Source: Chlamydiota bacterium
GTDB lineage: Bacteria; Chlamydiota; Chlamydiia; Chlamydiales; Rhabdochlamydiaceae
Reading direction: 5' to 3'
Assembly (NCBI GenBank): GCA_016866585.1
Contig: VGMB01000018.1
Span: 1-12,737, forward strand
DNA length: 12,737 nucleotides
Part shown: positions 1 through 6,362 of the stretch, in pieces
How positions within the stretch are numbered: the first letter of the stretch is position 1
Layout: each line of letters starts with the position of its first letter
The notes under the pieces: generated by a model
What the model was told of the DNA's origin: nothing
The model's input: only the letters and a program-made list of their open reading frames with translations
Database searches by the model: none
Program-made: the position numbers and the translations under genes

Positions 1-1574
1 TTTTAGCAGGACACGCAGGAACAGCCCTTTCTCTAGGTCTGGGCGTAGCCAAAGCAAGAGACCTTTTAAAAAATGATGAATTTGTGATACCGATTATCGG
101 GGATGCGTCACTCACCTGCGGACTGACACTCGAAGCGCTAAACAATATTCCCAAAGACCTTAAAAATTTTATTGTCATACTAAACGATAATAAAATGTCG
201 ATATCGAAAAATACGGGTGCCATATCCAACATATTAAGCAGAATAGTAAACAGCCCAACGTCGAACAAAATCTATGATGAAGTAGAACATCTGCTGACAA
301 AAATACCCAGCCTTGGAGGATTTCTTGCAAAGCAAGGGCACAAAGTCAAGGAATCTATTAAAAACTTGATCAGCGCAGCTCCTTTTTTTGAACAATTTGG
401 TTTGTCTTATGTCGGACCTTTCGATGGTCACAATACGCAAGAGCTTATACAGACCCTAACTGCACTAAAGGGTCATAACAAGCCCATCATTTTGCACATA
501 CTTACAACAAAAGGCAAAGGGATGGAAACGGCAATAAATGATCCCACCTGCTACCATGGTTGTAAGCCTTTTGATAAAAGTACGGGCAAGTTTCTTCCTC
601 AAAAAAATGTAAACCCCACATTTCCTCAAGTATTTGGCAAAACAATACTGGAGATGGCTTCAGAAGATCCTGCGATCGTTGCGATCACCCCAGCCATGCC
701 TGCAGGCTCATGCCTCGAGGGACTGATGGCTACGTATCCTGATCGCTGCATAGATGTAGGTATTGCCGAGGGGCACAGCGTAACATATGGCGCAGGTATA
801 GCACACAATAGAAAACTTAAGGTTGTGTGCTCCATATATTCTACATTTTTACAACGCGCATTTGACAACCTTTTTCATGACGTATGCCTTCAAGAGATCC
901 CTATAGTTTTTGCTATAGATCGAGCCGGCATATCGGGTCCTGATGGATCTACCCACCATGGCATATATGATATTAGTTTTTTAAATGCTATGCCTAATAT
1001 GGTTATATGCCAACCAAGAAATGGTCAATTGCTCAATGACCTAATGCACAGCGCTTTTAGCTGGGGAAGGCCCGTATCGATGCGCTATCCCAACCTGATA
1101 ACAGAAGCTCCTTCAGACGCACCTATAAAGAGAGAACTGGGAACAGCTGACATAATACAAGAAGGATCAAAAATTGCTATCATAGCTCTTGGGCATATGT
1201 GTAATACAGCACTTGAAGTTGCAAAGCAATTTTCCGAATATGATATTACGCCAACAGTAATAGACCCTGTGTTTGTAAAACCTTTAGACGCTGATTTATT
1301 CTACAAGGTACTTTCCTCTCATGACTACATTATCACGATAGAGGAGCATGCAGCCAGTGTAGGCCTTGGATCTATAATCAACAATTTCATACTTAGAAAT
1401 GGATTTGAGCACTTACAGGTTGCAAATTTTGGCATACCAGAAGTATTTGTAGATCATGGCAGCAACAGTGATCTGCTTAAGGAAATCGGGCTATCTGCTG
1501 ATCAAATACTGAAAAAAAGCGTGGATATATTTAACTTACAACACAACCTTGAAAATTTGGACACCTACCTATGA
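1..1574 (+). CDS. dxs: 1-deoxy-D-xylulose-5-phosphate synthase, 5' end missing
   Basis: Thiamine-diphosphate enzyme that condenses pyruvate with glyceraldehyde 3-phosphate to give DXP, the first step of the MEP route to isoprenoids; cytosolic. The frame is already open at base 3 ([14 protein letters not shown]...), so the gene starts left of the window; about 523 C-terminal residues of a usual ~630 are present. A GTG at 84 lies inside the conserved domain and is not the start. Visible motifs are the TPP/Mg site GDAS (99-110) followed by NDN (183-191), [18 protein letters not shown], the pyrimidine-domain [10 protein letters not shown] with the catalytic-type Glu at 768-770, [25 protein letters not shown], and a C-terminal transketolase domain. 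Two positions differ from the common form: GDAS instead of GDGA, and AEGHS instead of AEQHA. The stop overlaps the next ATG by four bases (ATGA), implying translational coupling with nadK. Confidence 0.95.
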   Translation, partial: LAGHAGTALSLGLGVAKARDLLKNDEFVIPIIGDASLTCGLTLEALNNIPKDLKNFIVILNDNKMSISKNTGAISNILSRIVNSPTSNKIYDEVEHLLTKIPSLGGFLAKQGHKVKESIKNLISAAPFFEQFGLSYVGPFDGHNTQELIQTLTALKGHNKPIILHILTTKGKGMETAINDPTCYHGCKPFDKSTGKFLPQKNVNPTFPQVFGKTILEMASEDPAIVAITPAMPAGSCLEGLMATYPDRCIDVGIAEGHSVTYGAGIAHNRKLKVVCSIYSTFLQRAFDNLFHDVCLQEIPIVFAIDRAGISGPDGSTHHGIYDISFLNAMPNMVICQPRNGQLLNDLMHSAFSWGRPVSMRYPNLITEAPSDAPIKRELGTADIIQEGSKIAIIALGHMCNTALEVAKQFSEYDITPTVIDPVFVKPLDADLFYKVLSSHDYIITIEEHAASVGLGSIINNFILRNGFEHLQVANFGIPEVFVDHGSNSDLLKEIGLSADQILKKSVDIFNLQHNLENLDTYL

Positions 1575-2410
1575 TCATCGCTCTATTTGCCAACGAAACT
1601 AAAGATCATTCTCATAGTTTTGCCCTTGGTGTTGCCAATTTTTTAAAGGAACACGGTGTGACGGTTATAACTGAAGACAGGTTTGCAAAAAAACTTAACC
1701 TTCCACCTCTATCAGAGTATTTAGATAAAAAAATCGATTTTATCATTTCTATGGGTGGTGATGGCACAATCCTTAGAATAGCGCACAAGTATGAAACCCT
1801 TGATATACCAATACTTGGAATTAACCTAGGGCACCTGGGCTTCATGGCAGATGTCCCCCTTACAGATATTTATCCAAGCCTACAGGATCTTCTGAGCGGA
1901 GCCTATAAGATCCATGAAAGGCTTATAATCCATGGAGAATCACCTAGAGGTGATAGTTGCTTTGCAGTAAATGATATTGTTGTTCACAGAGGACAAAACC
2001 CAAGCCTTGTAGAGATAGCAATTCATGTAGATGGCATGTATCTAAATACCTTTGAAGCTGATGGTATTATTATATCGACACCGAACGGATCTACAGCCTA
2101 CTCTCTTGCTGCAGGTGGACCTATTTTAAGTCCCGATCTAGAGGCAATAGTCATCACACCAATCAGTCCGCATACTATTTCTAATAGACCGATTGTACTG
2201 ATGCCTAACCAAGAAATTCAGATCCAGTATTCCAGTGAATATGACCCAATAGAAATACGAGCCGACGGTCTTGAAAAATTTGAACTTAATACGGGGGAAG
2301 TGTTTAAAATTGTAAGAGCACCCAGGAAGTTCAAGTTAGTAAGTCTTTATAGAAGAGATTATTTTTCCACACTAAGAACCAAGCTCGGTTGGGCTGGAAA
2401 GTTAAGGTAA
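1571..2410 (+). CDS. nadK: NAD kinase
   Basis: Phosphorylates NAD at the 2' position of the adenosine ribose using ATP or polyphosphate, giving NADP; cytosolic and usually essential. The 279-residue length is normal for bacterial NAD kinases. The catalytic GGDGT motif is at residues 62-66, followed by the conserved [12 protein letters not shown] (81-92), the NDI element (134-136), which corresponds to the usual NE/ND motif, and the glycine-rich [21 protein letters not shown] (164-184). [15 protein letters not shown] (196-209) is the characteristic C-terminal block. The ATG overlaps the dxs stop (ATGA), and the next gene begins one base after its stop, so it is the centre of a three-gene transcript. 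NADPH made downstream of this enzyme is used by the MEP pathway that Dxs feeds, which fits the pairing, although that functional link is inference. Nothing looks broken. Confidence 0.95.
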   Translation: MIIALFANETKDHSHSFALGVANFLKEHGVTVITEDRFAKKLNLPPLSEYLDKKIDFIISMGGDGTILRIAHKYETLDIPILGINLGHLGFMADVPLTDIYPSLQDLLSGAYKIHERLIIHGESPRGDSCFAVNDIVVHRGQNPSLVEIAIHVDGMYLNTFEADGIIISTPNGSTAYSLAAGGPILSPDLEAIVITPISPHTISNRPIVLMPNQEIQIQYSSEYDPIEIRADGLEKFELNTGEVFKIVRAPRKFKLVSLYRRDYFSTLRTKLGWAGKLR

Positions 2411-2411
2411 A

Positions 2412-3212
2412 ATGAATGCAGTTGATGAGATCATCAAAACATGGGCAATTAGCAATGTAAAGGAGTTGTCCCTTTCTAAAAGTACCATTTTATCTGGAAC
2501 GTTTGAAAATGATCCGGTAACCCTAAAGGTATTTGATGATCCTGCTGAGTTCAACAACCAAAAAGCAGCCTTAACTCTCCTCCCTAAAAACTGCTGTCCA
2601 TCTCTAATAAAATTTGATAACAAACTAAAAGCCCTTCTTATTGAAGAGATACGCCCTGGTAATACTTTAAAACAACTCGCAAAGCAAAATGAAAATGAAG
2701 CTACTCTCCTATTTTGCCAGCTATTAAAAAAAATGTATGTAAAGACATCATCTAGCACGAAACTTCCTACAGTAAAAGGATGGCTAAGCTCTATACAAGG
2801 AAATGCTAAGCTATCCCATGAGACCCTTGTTGCTGCTGGTAAAGCAATTAAATTTACAGAAAACTACCCTCAAGAGACGTGTATCCTACATGGTGACCTG
2901 CATCATGAAAATATCGTTTATTCTCAAGATAAAGGCTGGGTGGCTATAGATCCCAAAGGTGTAATCGGATTCACTGGCTTTGAAACGGCAATCTTTTTAC
3001 TAAATCCAATCAATGAAACACCAAATCTCGAGCGATTATTTAACAGATTGGCAATTCTTCATCAAGAGCTCAATCTTGATCCTATTTTACTTAAAAACCT
3101 TGCTTTTCTAAGAGCAGTCTTAGGCTTTATATGGGATGTTGAAGAAAACAATTCCTCTGAAGCTACCTATTGGAATACTTGGATAGAAATACTCCAGGAC
3201 TGTATACGATAA
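2412..3212 (+). CDS. Putative small-molecule kinase, APH(6)/hydroxyurea phosphotransferase family
   Basis: A 266-residue protein with the fold signature of aminoglycoside-phosphotransferase-like kinases. The catalytic loop HGDLHHENI is at residues 160-168 (Asp162 as base, Asn167 as metal ligand) and the metal-binding AIDPKG is at 178-183, in place of the DFG motif. An N-lobe lysine sits in VTLKV (Lys39) and a hinge-like LLIEEIRPGNTL at 75-86. The wording HGDLHHEN...GWVAIDPKG is typical of the family holding streptomycin 6-phosphotransferases and hydroxyurea kinase (Pfam APH_6_hur). The true substrate cannot be read from sequence; chromosomal members outside resistance elements are mostly uncharacterised, and an ordinary metabolic or sugar substrate is as likely as an antibiotic. 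It follows nadK with a one-base gap and must share its transcript. No resistance-cassette context such as an integron or IS is visible beside it. Confidence 0.8.
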   Translation: MNAVDEIIKTWAISNVKELSLSKSTILSGTFENDPVTLKVFDDPAEFNNQKAALTLLPKNCCPSLIKFDNKLKALLIEEIRPGNTLKQLAKQNENEATLLFCQLLKKMYVKTSSSTKLPTVKGWLSSIQGNAKLSHETLVAAGKAIKFTENYPQETCILHGDLHHENIVYSQDKGWVAIDPKGVIGFTGFETAIFLLNPINETPNLERLFNRLAILHQELNLDPILLKNLAFLRAVLGFIWDVEENNSSEATYWNTWIEILQDCIR

Positions 3213-3413
3213 GCCCTCGTCTTCCTTTCTTGTTGATCCAATAATTTAGACATTCTTTGTTTAACCAAAACGTACTGCTTCACGATTTACGAGTTTTCGG
3301 TTATATTGAGATCAACTGCGTTTTGTGTGTCTATTCATTTTATGCTCCCTATTCTTCGTCTATTAAGGAGTTTTTTTCTTTTAAAAATTCAACTAAATAT
3401 TTTAGTGATTTTT

Positions 3414-3444
3414 CTAGCTGAATGGCACTAATCGCACTAGCTGA
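3414..3444. repeat. Direct repeat CTAGCTGA x2
   Basis: CTAGCTGA occurs at 3414-3421 and again at 3437-3444. Start-to-start spacing is 23 bases, about two helical turns, and the second copy ends about 24 bases before the candidate -35 of the DUF378 gene. Each copy contains overlapping CTAG and AGCT palindromes. The position would suit a regulator binding site, but an 8-base repeat in AT-rich DNA can arise by chance. Confidence 0.3.
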
Positions 3445-3467
3445 TTTTTTACTAATTTAAAAAAAAC

Positions 3468-3497
3468 CTTACATAATAAAAGAATATTTAATATATA
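3468..3497 (+). promoter_or_regulatory. Candidate sigma-70-type promoter of the DUF378 gene
   Basis: CTTACA (3468-3473, four of six matches to TTGACA) lies 18 bases before TATATA (3492-3497, five of six matches to TATAAT). It is about 40 bases ahead of the start codon. AT-richness here makes false -10 matches common. Confidence 0.4.
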
Positions 3498-3523
3498 AAG
3501 AAATACACACTTAATTATACCTT

Positions 3524-3529
3524 AAGGAG
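3524..3529 (+). promoter_or_regulatory. Ribosome binding site of the DUF378 gene
   Basis: AAGGAG seven bases before the ATG at 3537, a near-ideal Shine-Dalgarno sequence and spacing. It fixes the start and shows that this short frame is a real gene. Confidence 0.8.
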
Positions 3530-3536
3530 TATTTAT

Positions 3537-3740
3537 ATGAAAAAATTAGATGTTATTGTAGCCATACTACTAGTAATCGGTGGATTAAACTGGGGATTGG
3601 TAGGTCTTTTTGAGTTTGACCTCGTTGCAACTATATTTGGTAAAATGAGTGCATTGTCTCGTTTGATCTATGCTGTTGTCGGTCTTAGCGCTGTGTACCA
3701 GATATTCCAGTGGAAAGCGATACAAAAACGATGGAAATAA
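3537..3740 (+). CDS. DUF378 family small membrane protein
   Basis: A 67-residue protein made almost entirely of two hydrophobic segments, residues about 5-24 and 38-57, joined by a short loop and ending in a basic tail (KAIQKRWK). The GGLNWGLVG block at 15-23 and RLIYAVVGLSAVY at 42-54 match the DUF378 family of small two-helix inner-membrane proteins found widely in bacteria. The biochemical function of that family is not known. With both helices short and the C-terminus strongly positive, both ends probably lie in the cytoplasm (inference). It has its own candidate promoter, a strong ribosome binding site and a strong terminator, so it appears to be transcribed alone. Intact length and context give no sign of decay, unlike the DNA that follows. 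Confidence 0.85.
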   Translation: MKKLDVIVAILLVIGGLNWGLVGLFEFDLVATIFGKMSALSRLIYAVVGLSAVYQIFQWKAIQKRWK

Positions 3741-3762
3741 TTTAATTTATTTTTTTTTGTGC

Positions 3763-3799
3763 AAAAAGCTCATGCTAAAACAGCAGGAGCTTTTTTTTT
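3763..3799 (+). terminator. Rho-independent terminator of the DUF378 gene
   Basis: AAAAAGCTC (3763-3771) pairs perfectly with GAGCTTTTT (3787-3795). One A:G mismatch follows, then an inner TGCT/AGCA stem (3773-3776 with 3782-3785) around an AAAAC loop, and a run of nine T at 3791-3799. It begins 22 bases after the stop codon. Confidence 0.9.
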
Positions 3800-3895
3800 G
3801 ATTAAATCAATACTTTGCTAGCTTTAACTGAAGAAAAGCCCCTAAATACATATCCTGTCTCAAACTTAGGTATCGTCTAATCGAACAAAAACAAC

Positions 3896-3944
3896 AAATA
3901 AGCACATAATTCATTCCCCATGGAATAATTTCTGCTTATTTTTT
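3896..3944 (+). terminator. Second terminator-like hairpin
   Basis: AAATAAGCA (3896-3904) pairs perfectly with TGCTTATTT (3933-3941), with a further inner stem ATTCC/GGAAT (3913-3917 with 3922-3926), and the right arm runs into six consecutive T (3939-3944). The left flank is A-rich, so it might also work on the minus strand. No intact gene ends directly before it on either strand, so it may be a left-over of a lost gene or a back-up terminator. Confidence 0.5.
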
Positions 3945-4078
3945 GCGTAGAAAGTTTGATAATAAGTATCTTTAAATATTGGAAACTTCACCTGCCTTTA
4001 TATGTTGAGTGGAACATCTATTAAATTGCTAATGTAAGATCACTAGCTATATATATGTTGTGAGTCGTTGTTGTGTAA

Positions 4079-4461
4079 ATACTAAAGAAAAAGGTTAAAG
4101 ATACGCAGCTTGGAATAATATTTGATTAACAAGAAAAAGACTAAGTTATTGACTATCCGGTGATCAAAAATTCACTTCAATCTATTCATGAGCCAGAAAA
4201 TTACGAATTGGTTCGAATATAACAAGTCCCTGATTAATCGTTGAATCCAGAGCCTTTGGATATCAGACAAGTTTTAAAATGGGAAACAATCAAGGAGCAC
4301 TTCGATAGTTGAAAAAAATAAAGAGACCGAAGTAAGAGATCTCAAGGATTAAAGGAACGCTAGGCGATGCCCTCAAAAGCATACCAATCCTCCCTCTGCA
4401 TTTAGAAATACTTCTCAAAGAATTAATAATCAATAGATTAAATACACCGAGAACTTCCTAA
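4079..4461 (+). pseudogene. Possible decayed coding sequence, unrecognised family
   Basis: From 4079 one frame reads like ordinary protein but is broken by in-frame TAA at 4127, 4142, 4220 and 4235 and TGA at 4310. Stretches such as VIDYPVIKNSLQSIHEPENY (from 4145) and SLNPEPLDIRQVLKWETIKE (from 4238) have balanced, non-repetitive composition. After about 4336 the protein-like reading moves to another frame (GTLGDALKSIPILPLHLEIL, then a stop at 4459), which implies at least one frameshift. There is no start codon with a ribosome binding site. I do not recognise the family. The opposite strand at about 4297-4483 is also fairly open, so the coding strand is not certain. Call rests on visual impression only. 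Confidence 0.35.
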
Positions 4462-4523
4462 AAAACACAAAACATTAACCTCCATTATCTTACATATTTT
4501 TTGCTTTAAAGATTTGTCTAAAT

Positions 4524-4601
4524 TTAGTTTCTTAACAACTCAACACCTGCTGGAATGTGAGCTTCAATACGTTAGCGCATAGTAATCTCGGACTGATCCA
4601 A
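4524..4601 (-). pseudogene. Short minus-strand gene remnant
   Basis: Read leftward from a TTG at 4601-4599, the frame gives LDQSEITMR, a TAA at 4574-4572, then RIEAHIPAGVELLRN and a second TAA at 4526-4524. AAGGAG (complement of 4611-4616) lies 9 bases ahead of the TTG, as a start region would need. The composition is protein-like but only about 25 residues remain and I cannot name a family. The AAGGAG is also part of a stem-loop (4607-4639). Confidence 0.25.
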
Positions 4602-4606
4602 AAATA

Positions 4607-4639
4607 AAATCTCCTTAAAAGCCTAATTTTACGAGATTT
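4607..4639 (-). terminator. Stem-loop, terminator-like on the minus strand
   Basis: AAATCTC (4607-4613) pairs with GAGATTT (4633-4639) and TAAAA (4616-4620) with TTTTA (4627-4631), separated by a small bulge, with loop GCCTAA. On the minus strand the hairpin is followed by TATTTTT, as in a weak intrinsic terminator. It could instead hide the AAGGAG that precedes the minus-strand remnant. No minus-strand gene leads into it today. Confidence 0.4.
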
Positions 4640-4727
4640 CCAAAAAATAATTAAAAAGTAAATTAAAATAAAAAATCAATTTAAAAAATAAATACTAAAA
4701 ACTAATAATATATTTAAATAAATCCGA

Positions 4728-4744
4728 TATAATAAAGATATAAT
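4728..4744 (+). promoter_or_regulatory. Two consensus -10 boxes ahead of the SDR-like gene
   Basis: TATAAT occurs twice, at 4728-4733 and 4739-4744, both perfect matches, about 25-40 bases ahead of the ATG at 4769. No good -35 element lies at 16-18 bases from either. The AT-only stretch upstream could serve as an UP-like element, or the matches may be a by-product of composition. Confidence 0.35.
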
Positions 4745-4768
4745 TTAATAAGGATAGATTTAAAGTAT

Positions 4769-6250
4769 ATGACTTTTAATATTTCGAGAAAATTCCCCAA
4801 GTTCTTTTCTTTGTATTGTGATAATTTATTCAAATTAAATAAAAATATAAAATATTATTCTACAAATATCCCTCATGAATTATTCATTAATACAGCACCT
4901 TTCAGTATCAATGAATCCACTGTGATTGTAGGGGGGGGGAGCATAGCTGCCCGCTGCATAGAGGGTATCGTTTCAAAATCTAAAGAAAACATAAAAAATG
5001 ACATAACAATTTTGACAACAAACCCAGATGAGATAGAAGAATTTGTTGATACCTTAGAAATTGAAAACCTAACTGTATTCATTTACAATCAAACTAGATC
5101 TAAAACTATTAATTACAAATCAAATTTACTCTTAAGGTATGAAAAACCGCAAAGTTTGAATATCTTCAACTCTATTTATGGTAAAAATTTGAATATTAGA
5201 ATCATTCAAATTACCAGAAAAGACGGAGTTGATCCAGCCTTCATGGAAGAAATCGATAGAAAAATTTTTAAATTAAATCCGAAAAAATTTCGAAAAATAC
5301 TCACAATAGCAGTCGCTTCTGCCGATGATAAAGGAAATGAGCTAACAGTACTAAAACCTACAATTGCTCCTGCTCAAGGTCTAGTAAACGCGGTCAAGAA
5401 GACTGGGTTTACTAATCCAGTCGCATTAGTAAACCTTTCATCAACGACTGCTGAAGTTGAAAACTTTCAAAACTCCTACGCCAAAGTACGAAAAAAAACA
5501 GACAGCATGATTAATCAAATATGTGAAAATACTCCTATCAAAACAATTACATTCAGAATTGATCTGGTCTGCGATCCTACTATTAAATCTAAAGGTAGCA
5601 ATCACGGGCTATCTTATCCTGTAATGTTAAATCAGCTACCGCTTCATCCAGTAATAGAAACATCCAATGATGTTCCTGCAATTCAACCAGTTTATATAAA
5701 TGATCTAGTCACAGGTATTCTAAGCGATAAAGTTTTTTCCGTGAAATCTCATCTTAGTGTCATAGCTGCCGGGCCTAAATCATATACTCAAAAAGAATCA
5801 TACACGCTCTATAAGGAACTTTATGGTATCGAACCTAAAATAATAGAATTGCCTAAACCTATCGTAAATTGGTTCATAAGATATTGTGGTTTTAGTCAAC
5901 TCCTTTATGGTAAAGACCTATTAGAGCATCGAGATCAAACTTACCACGAGAATCATAAATTCGACATTTCAATATTTGAAGATCTGATCGAAAAAAAGCT
6001 TACACCGCTGGAAGATGCTCATAGAACAATTAAAGATCTCGAGAGTATTCATACGATGCGGGGGTTAGGCCTTATAAAAAATATTGGATGGAATTTTTTA
6101 AAAGCGATGAAAAATGCAGATGCAAGAAGAGAATTTTTCGAACTCTCTCCTTATATTGCTGAGTTATCAAAACAAGGATTTTATAGCCTGATAATTAAAG
6201 AACCTGCTCATGTAAATTTTATCACTACAGATGAAACATTTATGTCTTGA
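4769..6250 (+). CDS. Divergent Rossmann-fold (atypical SDR-like) protein with basic N-terminal extension and poly-G tract
   Basis: A 493-residue protein of no family I can name. Residues 51-67 (TVIVGGGSIAARCIEGI) look like the first strand and glycine loop of an NAD(P)-binding Rossmann fold. VALVNLSSTTAEV (218-230), NSYAKVRKKTD (235-245), RIDLV (263-267) and IQPVYINDLV (305-314) follow in the order seen in extended or atypical SDR/epimerase proteins. The usual YxxxK is not intact: Tyr237 is followed at +4 by Arg241, with Lys at +2 and +5, so catalysis is doubtful. About 50 residues precede the fold, rich in Lys, Arg and aromatics with one acidic residue in the first 35; about 90 follow it. 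Nine G at 4931-4939 encode Gly55-57. The Shine-Dalgarno candidate AAGGA (4750-4754) is 14 bases from the ATG, unusually far. It stands alone in AT-rich DNA and is richer in AAA/AAT codons than the gyr operon; recent acquisition or a secreted role is possible but unproven. Confidence 0.7.
   Translation: MTFNISRKFPKFFSLYCDNLFKLNKNIKYYSTNIPHELFINTAPFSINESTVIVGGGSIAARCIEGIVSKSKENIKNDITILTTNPDEIEEFVDTLEIENLTVFIYNQTRSKTINYKSNLLLRYEKPQSLNIFNSIYGKNLNIRIIQITRKDGVDPAFMEEIDRKIFKLNPKKFRKILTIAVASADDKGNELTVLKPTIAPAQGLVNAVKKTGFTNPVALVNLSSTTAEVENFQNSYAKVRKKTDSMINQICENTPIKTITFRIDLVCDPTIKSKGSNHGLSYPVMLNQLPLHPVIETSNDVPAIQPVYINDLVTGILSDKVFSVKSHLSVIAAGPKSYTQKESYTLYKELYGIEPKIIELPKPIVNWFIRYCGFSQLLYGKDLLEHRDQTYHENHKFDISIFEDLIEKKLTPLEDAHRTIKDLESIHTMRGLGLIKNIGWNFLKAMKNADARREFFELSPYIAELSKQGFYSLIIKEPAHVNFITTDETFMS
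4931..4939 (+). repeat. Poly-G tract (G9) inside the SDR-like gene
   Basis: Nine consecutive G form codons 55-57 of the SDR-like gene. With eight G the frame meets TAG after two further codons (GGA GCA TAG). With ten G it runs about fourteen codons past the tract and stops at a TAA near 4990. Only tract lengths that differ by multiples of three keep the protein. Homopolymer G runs of this size are known slippage sites, including in chlamydial pmp genes. Confidence 0.85.
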
Positions 6251-6277
6251 TTATATGTGCTTGCATAAGCCTATGAA

Positions 6278-6289
6278 AGCTATATAGCT
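6278..6289. repeat. 12-base palindrome between convergent genes
   Basis: AGCTATATAGCT is a perfect palindrome 28 bases after the SDR-like stop, in the gap before the holB end. No proper T-run follows on either strand, so it is not a standard terminator; the gap shows no better candidate. Confidence 0.3.
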
Positions 6290-6362
6290 AGTAAAATTAA
6301 ATAAAAATTAATCTCAGATATATCTTGTTACTCAATATCTTAAGCTAAAGAGAATATATTGT

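Larger units (their letters stand above)
3213..3536. other. Gene-free stretch between the kinase gene and the DUF378 gene
   Basis: No open frame here looks like a protein. There is no clear hairpin plus T-run after the kinase stop, so the end of the dxs transcript is not defined. A T-rich run follows a Shine-Dalgarno-like AAGGAG at 3365-3370 but no start codon lies at a useful distance. Near the right end are an 8-base direct repeat, a promoter-like sequence and the ribosome binding site of the next gene, listed separately. Confidence 0.6.
3800..4768. other. About 970 bases without an intact gene, with traces of decayed frames
   Basis: No uninterrupted coding frame of useful length lies on either strand. 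The stretch holds a second terminator-like hairpin (3896-3944), a stop-interrupted protein-like frame on the plus strand (4079-4461), a short minus-strand fragment (4524-4601), a stem-loop (4607-4639) and a very AT-rich run: only four G or C in the 79 bases from 4642 to 4720. I saw no tRNA cloverleaf, no CRISPR-like repeats and no recognisable IS ends. Confidence 0.6.

Noticed and set aside
84..1574. Taking GTG at 84 as the start of dxs
   Set aside because: The frame is open and clearly Dxs-like ([12 protein letters not shown]) back to the window edge, so the gene is cut by the edge, not started at 84.
3140..3290. Minus-strand short frame (MSKLLDQQERKTRAYRI...) near the end of the kinase gene
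   Set aside because: It overlaps the kinase coding sequence, has no good ribosome binding site and a stop just upstream; most likely chance.
4297..4483. Minus-strand frame with GGAGG near an ATG in the decayed region
   Set aside because: It has an in-frame TAG after five codons and lies opposite the more protein-like plus-strand reading. Kept only as a doubt about the coding strand.
3800..4768. IS element, CRISPR array or tRNA/attachment site in the gene-free region
   Set aside because: I found no terminal inverted repeats, no regularly spaced repeats, no cloverleaf and no transposase motif on either strand.
6251..6362. A shared terminator between the convergent SDR-like and holB genes
   Set aside because: Only a 12-base AT-rich palindrome and weak pairings are visible, without a T-run at the right place.
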